Shown piece after piece: positions 9,537-20,328 of a stretch of 64,000 nucleotides of DNA. The DNA is taken from the NCBI GenBank assembly GCA_025526995.1, contig JAHLKG010000007.1, positions 372,001 to 436,000 of the forward strand. The letters run 5' to 3'. Each line of letters starts with the position of its first letter. The stretch's first letter is position 1. This DNA comes from Powellomyces hirtus (lineage: Eukaryota; Chytridiomycota; Chytridiomycetes; Spizellomycetales; Powellomycetaceae). Below the pieces are notes generated by a model that saw only the letters and a program-made list of their open reading frames with translations, did not search any database and had not been told where the DNA came from. Made by a program: the position numbers and the translations under genes.

Positions 9537-10036
9537 TGTTGGAATCTACCTGTGGGCGCCTCTGGGAGGACTTAGAGCACACGGGACATGTGGGAGGACA
9601 TCCACTTGTGTCTAGAATGGTCTGGAATGGTCCAGAATGGTCTAGAACGATCCAGAATAGCTGGAGAGGGCCTGGGAAGGCCTAGAACACGTCTGGAGCG
9701 CTGATAGAAGCGCCAAGAAAAGGCAAAAAGACACCCTGTGATTGGGAACAATACTAGGCCAGGCCAGGGCCGTCTTGGCCAAGCTAGGGCACAGTTAGAT
9801 TGTCACTACACATGTACTATGATCCAAATTGTTATTAAAGGACGCCCTCTGGGCATCCCCAACCAATATAATAACAGTCCAACACACTCTACTTGTCTAG
9901 TACACTCTGCCAAACACCACAGGCGACCTTCCCTACCTTGGGAAGCACCTTCAGACCCTCTGCAAGTCTTGACAACAACCTAGCAACCTATCTGGTATGC
10001 TGAGTTCCTGTTTGTAGATGTCAAGACGTCTCAACA
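9537..10036 (+). repeat. LTR3, 3' LTR of A2
   Basis: This 500-bp LTR has TGTTGG..CAACA ends. It is followed directly by ATGAG, the right copy of the A2 target duplication, then by the remainder of the A3 primer-binding site. The TATA region reads TTATTAAAG here. Confidence 0.92.
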
Positions 10037-10311
10037 ATGAGCCCTGACACAGCTGTCTGAACATTACTGACTCCACCTCTATCCCTATCTGGGAAACACG
10101 TCACTGTGCCTATCACTGGTACTGCTGAGGACTTGGAGAACTGTTTGAGCACTCGAGAAGCCTAGATAGCAGGCATAGGACACCTGCATCTGACCATCGA
10201 ACGAGCTATTGTCTGGACTGGACTGGACTGGAGTGGATTTTCTGGAGCAGGTTCTGACCACTTGCGGTTGAACACCGGGACTATCCCATTTTGCCACACT
10301 CTTTGCACAAG

Positions 10312-13300
10312 ATGGCTGGCGACTCTGACATCCGAGTGTCCATTGAGAGGTTCACTGGGGAGAACTTTCACCTTTGGAAGTTGAAAATGAAGATGCTGTT
10401 GATTGAGAAGGGACTTTGGGATGCCATTGACATCAAGGACGGCTCTGGAACTGCCAAGGCCACCAACACAGCATCAGACGACTGGATACGTCGAGATGAG
10501 AGAGCTCTGGCTCTGCTGATCATGTCTTTGAATGATGAGCAATTGATGCATGTTCATGAGGCTGAATCCGCCCTTGAAGCATGGGAAAAGCTGAGGGAGG
10601 TGCATGAGAAGAAGGGGGTTGCCAACAGACACTTCCTGAGACGTCAGTTCCTCACTGTGACAATGGACCCAACTGATTCCATGACCATCCACATCAACAA
10701 GATCAAGAGGATGACCCAGGAACTTGCAGCCATCGGAGCTCCCGTTTCTGAGGAGGACCATGTGTTCTCCTTGCTCTCTTCCCTTCCAGAAGCCTTTGAC
10801 ACCCTTGTGATGACTCTGGAGTCAACCAGTGAGAAGCTGGACTTGGCTTTTGTGACATCCAGGCTGTTGCAGGAGGAAATGAGGCGTGCAGATGGAAAGA
10901 AGAACTCTGAAAAGGCAGCAAAAGCCTTCTTCACACAAGCTGACACCAAAGGGAATGCTCAGAAGACCAACAAGGCTGGGGGAAAGCCAGATTGGAAGAA
11001 GGAGGCAGTCTGTCACTACTGCAACAAGAAGGGCCACATCAAGAAGGAATGCCACAAGAGGGCAGCAGACGAGAAGAAGGGCCTAAACCAGGCCAACTCG
11101 ACTCAACAGATGCCTGGAGGCTTTGCTTTCACCACCATTGGAACTCAGATGCCATCCCTGACATCCAACACTTGGATTTTGGACTCAGGAGCCTCTCAGC
11201 ACATGACTGGCCGCAGAGAGCTGTTTGGGGACTATGAGAAGATGTCTCCTGTCGCCATTGAGATGGCAGACAATCACACATTGGAAGCTGTGGGGCATGG
11301 AACGCTTCACACATGGGTGATCAACACAGAGGGGAAGACAGTGCCCCTGCAAATCCAGAACTGCTGGCACGTCCCCAAGATGACCAAGAACCTCCTATCA
11401 CTGGCTCGCCTTGCCAAAGCTGGAGCTTGTTTTGAAGTGGGACCACAGGCTGCTCGGATCATTGCAAAGGATGGGACGGCTTTCCTTGCCAAAGAGAACC
11501 AATTTGTCTACACATTCGAGACAACACATGGGCAGGCAAATGCTGGGATTGCCCACAATGTTGGAAGGGACACAACATGTCAGGACTTGTCCCTATGGCA
11601 TCAGAGACTCGGCCATTTGAACGTTGCAGACATTGGAAGGCTCACCAAGCTTGCCAAGGGCGTTCAAACCAGTGGGAGCTTGAGCATTTGTGACACTTGT
11701 GCACTCAGCAAAGCAAGCAGAGCGCCATTCCCCAAGGCACAGGCCTCCAGAGCATCAGAGAAGCTGGGATTGATCCACACAGATGTCTGGGGACCAGTTG
11801 AACCACCCACAATCACTGGATATCGCTATTTCGTCACATTCATTGATGACAAGACGAGATATTTCCATGTTTGCCTTATGAAGACCAAGGGAGAAGTTGC
11901 TAGGCACTATCAGGAGCTGGAAGCAGCACTTGTCCCCCTACATGGAAAGCAGATCAAAGCTGTCAGATCCGACCCAGGAGGCGAGTACATGAGCAACTTG
12001 CTAAGGGACCACTTCAAGGAGAAGGGCACACAGCATCAGAGGAGTTCAGTAAATACTCCACAGCAAAATGGTGTTGCTGAACGAGCCAACCGTACCCTTG
12101 TGGAGATGGGGAGATGTTTGTTGAAGCAGTCAGGCTTGGACAAGCGTTTCTGGGGAGAAGCAATCATGACAGCGGTCTATCTGAGGAACAGATCTCCCAC
12201 TGTTGCATGCCCCAAGACGCCTTATGAGATGTTCCATGGTATCCCACCATCTCTGGGACATTTGAGGACGTTTGGATGCATTGCCTATGCCTACATTCAA
12301 CCCAACAAGCGCCAGAAGCTGGATGATGCTGCCGTCAAGTGCATCATGCTGGGGTATAGCTCCCACAGCAAGGAATACCGGCTTATGGACATACAGACTA
12401 AGAAGATCCTGTTCTCCAGAAGTGTCAAATTCGATGAGAAGAGCTTCATTCCATCCCTCCAGTCTGCTCAGACGCCCCAAGTGCCTGCTGAGAGCCTGGA
12501 AGTGGGAATTGGGCCTGAAATGAAGCTGCAGGATGTCAGTGACAAGCTGCAGGATGTCAGTGACGACTCTGAGGACACAGCCATGTCAGAGGGAGAGGAG
12601 AACATGAGGGAACGGACCCCTGAGCCGTCCTCTGACTATGAGAGTGCTGCAGAGCCTTTGCCAACCCCCAAAAGACTCAGGAAGCCGCCAGGAGAGTGGT
12701 GGAAGGCTTCAAGCAACGCTGCAAACGTTGCTGCAGTTGCCTATGCTGTCTCCTTTGTCTCAAACGAGCCCACAAGCTACAAGGAGAGCCAGACCATGCC
12801 AGATGCTTCACAATGGCGTCAGGCTGCTCAGGAAGAGATGGATGCTCTTGCCAAGAATGGGACATGGCAACTTGTGGATCTGCCAACGGGCAGAAAAGCT
12901 ATTGGATGCAAGTGGGTCTTCAAACGAAAGCTGAAGGACACAGGAGAGCTTGACAGATACAAGGCAAGACTTGTTGCCAAGGGATTCTCTCAGAGAGAGG
13001 GATTGGACTATCAGGAGACGTTTGCTCCTGTTGCCAAGTTTGGTCCCATGAGACTGCTGTTCTCCATTATTGCCACAGACGACTTGGAAGCACATCAGAT
13101 GGACGTGAAGACAGCATTCTTGCAAGGGGATCTGGACTATGTGATCTACATGCGCCAACCGGAGGGCTTTGAGGATTCCAAGCATCCAGGACGGGTCTGC
13201 AAGCTTGGGAGACCCCTCTACGGCCTCAAGCAATCAGCAAGGCGCTTCAACCACAAGATAGACCACAAACTGAAGTCTATGGGCTTTGTGCAGTCGACTG

Positions 13301-14343
13301 CAGAGCCTTGCATGTACTACAGGAGTCAGAATGGGACAACAGAGTACATTCTGATCTATGTGGACGACCTCATTGTGGCCTCATCAAGCAAGGAACAGCT
13401 GGGGGATGTCAAGAAGGAGCTGAGGCGAGCTTTTGAGATGACAGACCTTGGAGAGCTGAATTACTTCCTTGGGATTCACATCAGACGGAGCAGAAGCACC
13501 CGCACCATCTGGTTGTCTCAGAAGAAGTATGTTGAAGAGGTCGTTTCGAAATTCAACATGGGAGATGCCAAGGTTCATGCCACGCCTATGGAACATGGAC
13601 TGCACCTCAGAAACAACATGGCACCTCAGAATGAGACGGATGAGCTGGAGATGAGCTCTGTGCCATACAGGAATGCAGTGGGCAGTTTGATCTATGCCAT
13701 GCTAGGAACACGCCCTGACATTGCTGCTGCAGTTGGAATTGTGTCCAAGTACCTTGCCAAGCCTGGAAAGGAGCATTGGAGTGCTGCCAAGCGGATCATC
13801 AGATACCTGAAGGGCACAAGCAAACTTGGAATCCTTCTGGGAGGCAAAGAGAATGTCTCTGAGCCTAGGAAGCTGGTTGGATACTCGGATTCCGACTATG
13901 CTGGATGTTTGGACACAAGGAGATCAACCACTGGATTCATCTTCATGTTCAACGGACCTATCACCTGGCAATCCAAGCGGCAGACCACTGTAGCTCTTTC
14001 AAGCACGGAAGCAGAGTACATGGCACTAGCCCAGTGCACCAAGGAAGCTGTTTGGCTTCGTCTGCTTGCAGGGGAGCTCGGATTCAAGCAGGATGGACCC
14101 ACAATGCTCTTTGAGGACAACCAGGGTGCCATTGCTCTTGCTAAGAACCCGACATTGCATGCCAGCACCAAACACATTGAAGTGAGGTACCACTTTATCA
14201 GAGAAGCACTAGGACGCTTGGAGATTGCATTAGAGTATCTCTCGACTCAGGACATGGTTGCAGACATCTTGACAAAGCCACTGGCTAGGGATCAGTTCTT
14301 GAAACTGAGGGACGCCTGTGGGATCACAAAACATGTTTCGTGA
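10312..14343 (+). CDS. copia gag-pol polyprotein, copy A3 (intact)
   Basis: This is an uninterrupted 1343-residue gag-pol frame. The start is the ATG at 10312 (MAGDSDIRVSIERFTG), the only good in-frame ATG near the leader end. Codon 8 is CGA, not TGA. Domains in order are gag with DUF4219/UBN2-like start, CCHC knuckle (234-247), protease (DSG at 291), HH-CC zinc region and integrase (D491, D554, E590), an acidic Ser-rich linker with repeated LQDVSD, reverse transcriptase (YVDD at 1016-1019) and RNase H (D1193, E1233, D1269, D1318). It reverse-transcribes and integrates its own RNA. It differs from neighbours at scattered residues such as K for E in the second LQDVSD repeat. Because its primer-binding site is split by A2, this unit can no longer act as a template from LTR1. 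Confidence 0.93.
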   Translation: MAGDSDIRVSIERFTGENFHLWKLKMKMLLIEKGLWDAIDIKDGSGTAKATNTASDDWIRRDERALALLIMSLNDEQLMHVHEAESALEAWEKLREVHEKKGVANRHFLRRQFLTVTMDPTDSMTIHINKIKRMTQELAAIGAPVSEEDHVFSLLSSLPEAFDTLVMTLESTSEKLDLAFVTSRLLQEEMRRADGKKNSEKAAKAFFTQADTKGNAQKTNKAGGKPDWKKEAVCHYCNKKGHIKKECHKRAADEKKGLNQANSTQQMPGGFAFTTIGTQMPSLTSNTWILDSGASQHMTGRRELFGDYEKMSPVAIEMADNHTLEAVGHGTLHTWVINTEGKTVPLQIQNCWHVPKMTKNLLSLARLAKAGACFEVGPQAARIIAKDGTAFLAKENQFVYTFETTHGQANAGIAHNVGRDTTCQDLSLWHQRLGHLNVADIGRLTKLAKGVQTSGSLSICDTCALSKASRAPFPKAQASRASEKLGLIHTDVWGPVEPPTITGYRYFVTFIDDKTRYFHVCLMKTKGEVARHYQELEAALVPLHGKQIKAVRSDPGGEYMSNLLRDHFKEKGTQHQRSSVNTPQQNGVAERANRTLVEMGRCLLKQSGLDKRFWGEAIMTAVYLRNRSPTVACPKTPYEMFHGIPPSLGHLRTFGCIAYAYIQPNKRQKLDDAAVKCIMLGYSSHSKEYRLMDIQTKKILFSRSVKFDEKSFIPSLQSAQTPQVPAESLEVGIGPEMKLQDVSDKLQDVSDDSEDTAMSEGEENMRERTPEPSSDYESAAEPLPTPKRLRKPPGEWWKASSNAANVAAVAYAVSFVSNEPTSYKESQTMPDASQWRQAAQEEMDALAKNGTWQLVDLPTGRKAIGCKWVFKRKLKDTGELDRYKARLVAKGFSQREGLDYQETFAPVAKFGPMRLLFSIIATDDLEAHQMDVKTAFLQGDLDYVIYMRQPEGFEDSKHPGRVCKLGRPLYGLKQSARRFNHKIDHKLKSMGFVQSTAEPCMYYRSQNGTTEYILIYVDDLIVASSSKEQLGDVKKELRRAFEMTDLGELNYFLGIHIRRSRSTRTIWLSQKKYVEEVVSKFNMGDAKVHATPMEHGLHLRNNMAPQNETDELEMSSVPYRNAVGSLIYAMLGTRPDIAAAVGIVSKYLAKPGKEHWSAAKRIIRYLKGTSKLGILLGGKENVSEPRKLVGYSDSDYAGCLDTRRSTTGFIFMFNGPITWQSKRQTTVALSSTEAEYMALAQCTKEAVWLRLLAGELGFKQDGPTMLFEDNQGAIALAKNPTLHASTKHIEVRYHFIREALGRLEIALEYLSTQDMVADILTKPLARDQFLKLRDACGITKHVS

Positions 14344-14350
14344 GTGGGAG

Positions 14351-14850
14351 TGTTGGAATCTACCTGTGGGCGCCTCTGGGAGAACTTAGAGCACACGGGA
14401 CATGTGGGAGGACATCCACTTGTGTCTAGAATGGTCTGGAATGGTCCAGAATGGTCTAGAACGATCCAGAATAGCTGGAGAGGGCCTGGGAAGGCCTAGA
14501 ACACGTCTGGAACGCTGATAGAAGCGCCAAGAAAAGGCAAAAAGACACCCTGTGGTTGGGAACAATACTAGGCCAGGCCAGGGCCGTCTTGGCCAAGCTA
14601 GGGCACAGTTAGATTGCCACTACACATGTACTATGATCCAAATTGTTATAAAAGGACGCCCTCTGGGCATCCCCAACCAATACAATAACAGTCCAACACA
14701 CTCTACTTGTCTAGTACACTCTGCCAAACACCACAGGCGACCTTCCCTACCTTGGGAAGCACCTTCAGACCCTCTGCAAGTCTTGGCAACAACCTAGCAA
14801 CCTATCTGGCATGCTGAGTTCCTGTTTGTAGATGTCAAGATGTCTCAACA
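14351..14850 (+). repeat. LTR4, shared by A3 and A4
   Basis: This 500-bp LTR has TGTTGG..CAACA ends. It is the 3' LTR of A3 and the 5' LTR of A4. A full primer-binding site follows at 14851. It is almost identical to LTR5 (one difference noted, GATGTC against GACGTC near the end). Confidence 0.92.
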
Positions 14851-15129
14851 GGTTATGAGCCCTGACACAGCTGTCTGAACATTACTGACTCCACCTCTAT
14901 CCCTATCTGGGAAACACGTCACTGTGCCTATCACTGGTACTGCTGAGGACTTGGAGAACTGTTTGAGCACTCGAGAAGCCTAGATAGCAGGCATAGGACA
15001 CCTGCATCTGACCATTGAACAAGCTATTGTCTGGACTGGACTGGACTGGAGTGGATTTTCTGGAGCAGGTTCTGACCACTTGCGGTTGAACACCGGGACT
15101 ATCCCATTTTGCCACACTCTTTGCACAAG

Positions 15130-18100
15130 ATGGCTGGCGACTCTGACATCCGAGTGTCCATTGAGAGGTTCACTGGGGAGAACTTTCACCTTTGGAAGTT
15201 GAAAATGAAGATGCTGTTGATTGAGAAGGGACTTTGGGATGCCATTGACATCAAGGACGGCTCTGGAACTGCCAAGGCCACCAACACAGCATCAGACGAC
15301 TGGATACGTCGAGATGAGAGAGCTCTGGCTCTGTTGATCATGTCTTTGAATGATGAGCAATTGATGCATGTTCATGAGGCTGAATCCGCCCTTGAAGCAT
15401 GGGAAAAGCTGAGGGAGGTGCATGAGAAGAAGGGGGTTGCCAACAGACACTTCCTGAGACGTCAGTTCCTCACTGTGACAATGGACCCAACTGATTCCAT
15501 GACCATCCACATCAACAAGATCAAGAGGATGACCCAGGAACTTGCAGCCATCGGAGCTCCCGTTTCTGAGGAGGACCATGTGTTCTCCTTGCTCTCTTCC
15601 CTTCCAGAAGCCTTTGACACCCTTGTGATGACTCTGGAGTCAACCAGTGAGAAGCTGGACTTGGCTTTTGTGACAACCAGGCTGTTGCAGGAGGAAATGA
15701 GGCGTGCAGATGGAAAGAAGAACTCTGGAAAGGCAGCAAAAGCCTTCTTCACACAAGCTGACACCAAAGGGAATGCTCAGAAGACCAACAAGGCTGGGGG
15801 AAAGCCAGATTGGAAGAAGGAGGCAGTCTGTCACTACTGCAACAAGAAGGGCCACATCAAGAAGGAATGCCACAAGAGGGCAGCAGACGAGAAGAAGGGC
15901 CTAAACCAGGCCAACTCGACTCAACAGATGCCTGGAGGCTTTGCTTTCACCACCATTGGAACTCAGATGCCATCCCTGACATCCAACACTTGGATTTTGG
16001 ACTCAGGAGCCTCTCAGCACATGACTGGCCGCAGAGAGCTGTTTGGGGACTATGAGAAGATGTCTCCTGTCGCCATTGAGATGGCAGACAATCACACATT
16101 GGAAGCTGTGGGGCATGGAACGCTTCACACATGGGTGATCAACACAGAGGGGAAGACAGTGCCCCTGCAAATCCAGAACTGCTGGCACGTCCCCAAGATG
16201 ACCAAGAACCTCCTATCACTGGCTCGCCTTGCCAAAGCTGGAGCTTGTTTTGAAGTGGGACCACAGGCTGCTCGGATCATTGCAAAGGATGGGACGGCTT
16301 TCCTTGCCAAAGAGAACCAATTTGTCTACACATTCGAGACAACACATGGGCAGGCAAATGCTGGGATTGCCCACAATGTTGGAAGGGACACAACATGTCA
16401 GGACTTGTCCCTATGGCATCAGAGACTCGGCCATTTGAACGTTGCAGACATTGGAAGGCTCACCAAGCTTGCCAAGGGCGTTCAAACCAGTGGGAGCTTG
16501 AGCATTTGTGACACTTGTGCACTCAGCAAAGCAAGCAGAGCGCCATTCCCCAAGGCACAGGCCTCCAGAGCATCAGAGAAGCTGGGATTGATCCACACAG
16601 ATGTCTGGGGACCAGTTGAACCACCCACAATCACTGGATATCGCTATTTCGTCACATTCATTGATGACAAGACGAGATATTTCCATGTTTGCCTCATGAA
16701 GACCAAGGGAGAAGTTGCTAGGCACTATCAGGAGCTGGAAGCAGCACTCGTCCCCCTACATGGAAAGCAGATCAAAGCTGTCAGATCCGACCCAGGAGGC
16801 GAGTACATGAGCAACTTGCTAAGGGACCACTTCAAGGAGAAGGGCACACAGCATCAGAGGAGTTCAGTAAATACTCCACAGCAAAATGGTGTTGCTGAAC
16901 AAGCCAACCGTACCCTTGTGGAGATGGGGAGATGTTTGTTGAAGCAGTCAGGCTTGGACAAGCGTTTCTGGGGAGAAGCAATCATGACAGCGGTCTATCT
17001 GAGGAACAGATCTCCCACTGTTGCATGCCCCAAGACGCCTTATGAGATGTTCCATGGTATCCCACCATCTCTGGGACATTTGAGGACGTTTGGATGCATT
17101 GCCTATGCCTACATTCAACCCAACAAGCGCCAGAAGCTGGATGATGCTGCCGTCAAGTGCATCATGCTGGGGTATAGCTCCCACAGCAAGGAATACCGGC
17201 TTATGGACATACAGACTAAGAAGATCCTGTTCTCCAGAAGTGTCAAATTCGATGAGAAGAGCTTCATTCCATCCCTCCAGTCTGCTCAGACGCCCCAAGT
17301 GCCTGCTGAGAGCCTGGAAGTGGGAATTGGGCCTGAAATGAAGCTGCAGGATGTCAGTGACGAGCTGCAGGATGTCAGTGACGACTCTGAGGACACAGCC
17401 ATGTCAGAGGGAGAGGAGAACATGAGGGAACGGACCCCTGAGCCATCCTCTGACTATGAGAGTGCTGCAGAGCCTTTGCCAACCCCCAAAAGACTCAGGA
17501 AGCCGCCAGGAGAGTGGTGGAAGGCTTCAAGCAACGCTGCAAACGTTGCTGCAGTTGCCTATGCTGTCTCCTTTGTCTCAAACGAGCCCACAAGCTACAA
17601 GGAGAGCCAGACCATGCCAGATGCTTCACAATGGCGTCAGGCTGCTCAGGAAGAGATGGATGCTCTTGCCAAGAATGGGACATGGCAACTTGTGGATCTG
17701 CCAACGGGCAGAAAAGCTATTGGATGCAAGTGGGTCTTCAAACGAAAGCTGAAGGACACAGGAGAGCTTGACAGATACAAGGCAAGACTTGTTGCCAAGG
17801 GATTCTCTCAGAGAGAGGGATTGGACTATCAGGAGACGTTTGCTCCTGTTGCCAAGTTTGGTCCCATGAGACTGCTGTTCTCCATTATTGCCACAGACGA
17901 CTTGGAAGCACATCAGATGGACGTGAAGACAGCATTCTTGCAAGGGGATCTGGACTATGTGATCTACATGCGCCAACCGGAGGGCTTTGAGGATTCCAAG
18001 CATCCAGGACGGGTCTGCAAGCTTGGGAGACCCCTCTACGGCCTCAAGCAATCAGCAAGGCGCTTCAACCACAAGATAGACCACAAACTGAAGTCTATGG

Positions 18101-19161
18101 GCTTTGTGCAGTCGACTGCAGAGCCTTGCATGTACTACAGGAGTCAGAATGGGACAACAGAGTACATTCTGATCTATGTGGACGACCTCATTGTGGCCTC
18201 ATCAAGCAAGGAACAGCTGGGGGATGTCAAGAAGGAGCTGAGGCGAGCTTTTGAGATGACAGACCTTGGAGAGCTGAATTACTTCCTTGGGATTCACATC
18301 AGACGGAGCAGAAGCACCCGCACCATCTGGTTGTCTCAGAAGAAGTATGTTGAAGAGGTCGTTTCGAAATTCAACATGGGAGATGCCAAGGTTCATGCCA
18401 CGCCTATGGAACATGGACTGCACCTCAGAAACAACATGGCACCTCAGAATGAGACGGATGAGCTGGAGATGAGCTCTGTGCCATACAGGAATGCAGTGGG
18501 CAGTTTGATCTATGCCATGCTAGGAACACGCCCTGACATTGCTGCTGCAGTTGGAATTGTGTCCAAGTACCTTGCCAAGCCTGGAAAGGAGCATTGGAGT
18601 GCTGCCAAGCGGATCATCAGATACCTGAAGGGCACAAGCAAACTTGGAATCCTTCTGGGAGGCAAAGAGAATGTCTCTGAGCCTAGGAAGCTGGTTGGAT
18701 ACTCGGATTCCGACTATGCTGGATGTTTGGACACAAGGAGATCAACCACTGGATTCATCTTCATGTTCAACGGACCTATCACCTGGCAATCCAAGCGGCA
18801 GACCACTGTAGCTCTTTCAAGCACGGAAGCAGAGTACATGGCAATAGCCCAGTGCACCAAGGAAGCTGTTTGGCTTCGTCTGCTTGCAGGGGAGCTCGGA
18901 TTCAAGCAGGATGGACCCACAATGCTCTTTGAGGACAACCAGGGTGCCATTGCTCTTGCTAAGAACCCGACATTGCATGCCAGCACCAAACACATTGAAG
19001 TGAGGTACCACTTTATCAGAGAAGCACTAGGACGCTTGGAGATTGCATTAGAGTATCTCTCGACTCAGGACATGGTTGCAGACATCTTGACAAAGCCACT
19101 GGCTAGGGATCAGTTCTTGAAACTGAGGGACGCCTGTGGGATCACAAAACATGTTTCGTGA
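15130..19161 (+). CDS. copia gag-pol polyprotein, copy A4 (intact)
   Basis: This is an uninterrupted 1343-residue gag-pol frame from the ATG at 15130 with CGA at codon 8. All protease, integrase, reverse transcriptase and RNase H catalytic residues listed for A3 are present. Copy-specific residues include TT before RLLQ and G in NSGKA (as in A5), but an IAQ in place of LAQ in the RNase H region. With LTR4 and LTR5 (one difference seen in 500 bp) and an intact primer-binding site, A4 is structurally the best candidate in the array for an active element. Confidence 0.93.
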   Translation: MAGDSDIRVSIERFTGENFHLWKLKMKMLLIEKGLWDAIDIKDGSGTAKATNTASDDWIRRDERALALLIMSLNDEQLMHVHEAESALEAWEKLREVHEKKGVANRHFLRRQFLTVTMDPTDSMTIHINKIKRMTQELAAIGAPVSEEDHVFSLLSSLPEAFDTLVMTLESTSEKLDLAFVTTRLLQEEMRRADGKKNSGKAAKAFFTQADTKGNAQKTNKAGGKPDWKKEAVCHYCNKKGHIKKECHKRAADEKKGLNQANSTQQMPGGFAFTTIGTQMPSLTSNTWILDSGASQHMTGRRELFGDYEKMSPVAIEMADNHTLEAVGHGTLHTWVINTEGKTVPLQIQNCWHVPKMTKNLLSLARLAKAGACFEVGPQAARIIAKDGTAFLAKENQFVYTFETTHGQANAGIAHNVGRDTTCQDLSLWHQRLGHLNVADIGRLTKLAKGVQTSGSLSICDTCALSKASRAPFPKAQASRASEKLGLIHTDVWGPVEPPTITGYRYFVTFIDDKTRYFHVCLMKTKGEVARHYQELEAALVPLHGKQIKAVRSDPGGEYMSNLLRDHFKEKGTQHQRSSVNTPQQNGVAEQANRTLVEMGRCLLKQSGLDKRFWGEAIMTAVYLRNRSPTVACPKTPYEMFHGIPPSLGHLRTFGCIAYAYIQPNKRQKLDDAAVKCIMLGYSSHSKEYRLMDIQTKKILFSRSVKFDEKSFIPSLQSAQTPQVPAESLEVGIGPEMKLQDVSDELQDVSDDSEDTAMSEGEENMRERTPEPSSDYESAAEPLPTPKRLRKPPGEWWKASSNAANVAAVAYAVSFVSNEPTSYKESQTMPDASQWRQAAQEEMDALAKNGTWQLVDLPTGRKAIGCKWVFKRKLKDTGELDRYKARLVAKGFSQREGLDYQETFAPVAKFGPMRLLFSIIATDDLEAHQMDVKTAFLQGDLDYVIYMRQPEGFEDSKHPGRVCKLGRPLYGLKQSARRFNHKIDHKLKSMGFVQSTAEPCMYYRSQNGTTEYILIYVDDLIVASSSKEQLGDVKKELRRAFEMTDLGELNYFLGIHIRRSRSTRTIWLSQKKYVEEVVSKFNMGDAKVHATPMEHGLHLRNNMAPQNETDELEMSSVPYRNAVGSLIYAMLGTRPDIAAAVGIVSKYLAKPGKEHWSAAKRIIRYLKGTSKLGILLGGKENVSEPRKLVGYSDSDYAGCLDTRRSTTGFIFMFNGPITWQSKRQTTVALSSTEAEYMAIAQCTKEAVWLRLLAGELGFKQDGPTMLFEDNQGAIALAKNPTLHASTKHIEVRYHFIREALGRLEIALEYLSTQDMVADILTKPLARDQFLKLRDACGITKHVS

Positions 19162-19168
19162 GTGGGAG

Positions 19169-19668
19169 TGTTGGAATCTACCTGTGGGCGCCTCTGGGAG
19201 AACTTAGAGCACACGGGACATGTGGGAGGACATCCACTTGTGTCTAGAATGGTCTGGAATGGTCCAGAATGGTCTAGAACGATCCAGAATAGCTGGAGAG
19301 GGCCTGGGAAGGCCTAGAACACGTCTGGAACGCTGATAGAAGCGCCAAGAAAAGGCAAAAAGACACCCTGTGGTTGGGAACAATACTAGGCCAGGCCAGG
19401 GCCGTCTTGGCCAAGCTAGGGCACAGTTAGATTGCCACTACACATGTACTATGATCCAAATTGTTATAAAAGGACGCCCTCTGGGCATCCCCAACCAATA
19501 CAATAACAGTCCAACACACTCTACTTGTCTAGTACACTCTGCCAAACACCACAGGCGACCTTCCCTACCTTGGGAAGCACCTTCAGACCCTCTGCAAGTC
19601 TTGGCAACAACCTAGCAACCTATCTGGCATGCTGAGTTCCTGTTTGTAGATGTCAAGACGTCTCAACA
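19169..19668 (+). repeat. LTR5, right end of the array
   Basis: This 500-bp LTR has TGTTGG..CAACA ends. It carries the 10-bp GAA array (19247-19289) and a TTATAAAAG promoter near 19464. Its right neighbour is unrelated sequence. Confidence 0.92.
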
Positions 19669-20328
19669 GATTGGTCATGTGGTGTTCATAGGGAATGGTG
19701 GGCCATGCTGGAATCTTTGGGTTGAATGCCTCAGCATACCTCATTGGCACGTGCTTGAGCGTGGTCTGCTGTTCTGGTTCCAAATGGGAGAGCTCAAGTT
19801 TCTCTAAGCCTCCCCTTTCAGATGCATGGGCCAGTTTGTAGAACTGACAATCAGCCAACAGAGTGGCTAGTTCTGCGGGATCCGTTCCAATGTGCAGGCC
19901 ATTCTGCGCATCTTTGCCACAAGCAGTTAAACTATCCTATCTCTTTCTGGCCCAGGCTCCCTCCTGGTGAGTTGGATCATCAATATTGTCTGGTCCCGTG
20001 TGTTCTTGACATGTTTTGAAGGCTTTACAGCCCTTTTCAACAATGAAAACAGGTTTCCACAGTCTAGTTTTGCTATTGCGACTGCCAGACTGGCTTGAGG
20101 TGCCAGGGCTATAGCTCTGCTCATGGAATAACTTCCTGAAAAAGTTAATGCTGCATCAGCCAGTCTTTAAGGCCATCAGGTTTGGTATGTTATACTTCCG
20201 GTACTGGGTCTACTGTGAAACTGCGGTCTTCAGAATCTATCCAGCCAAGGAGCTGTCCCTTCCTAGGTTTGTGGGGTTGGTGAAGGGAGTGAGCCAGATG
20301 CCATTCCAGTTCAGCTTCACCAGCCAGT
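19669..20328 (-). other. spacer with decayed, possibly retroelement-derived sequence
   Basis: These 660 bp lie between the array and the family B LTR. The longest frames are short. A minus-strand frame ending near 19670 reads EPEQQTTLKHVPMRYAEAF followed by EHHM. This resembles the stretch before the reverse transcriptase of Ty3/gypsy elements (EQ..L..L...YA..F...H), but it is broken and the match is weak. No intact gene was found. Confidence 0.25.

Larger units (their letters stand above)
4698..10036 (+). mobile_element. Ty1/copia family A, complete copy A2
   Basis: This is a full-length element of 5339 bp with 500-bp LTRs at both ends. It is flanked by a perfect 5-bp target-site duplication, ATGAG, at 4693-4697 and 10037-10041. 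It sits inside the primer-binding site of array unit A3, so it is a later, independent insertion. Its two LTRs differ at about seven positions by eye, so it is not brand new. One difference changes the TATA of the right LTR (TTATAAAAG to TTATTAAAG). Confidence 0.93.
10042..14850 (+). mobile_element. Ty1/copia family A, array unit A3 (internal region plus LTR4)
   Basis: This is the internal region of an array unit whose 5' LTR is LTR1 (4209-4688), now separated from it by the nested A2. The leader starts with CCCTGACACAG, the rest of the split primer-binding site. The unit carries an uninterrupted gag-pol frame and runs into LTR4, which it shares with A4. Confidence 0.88.
14851..19668 (+). mobile_element. 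Ty1/copia family A, array unit A4 (internal region plus LTR5)
   Basis: This is the last unit of the array, made of a leader with an intact primer-binding site, an intact gag-pol frame and a terminal LTR. The distance from LTR4 start to LTR5 start is 4818 bp. To the right of 19668 unrelated sequence begins (GATTGGTCATG). No 5-bp duplication can be checked because the left end of the array is outside the window. Confidence 0.92.
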
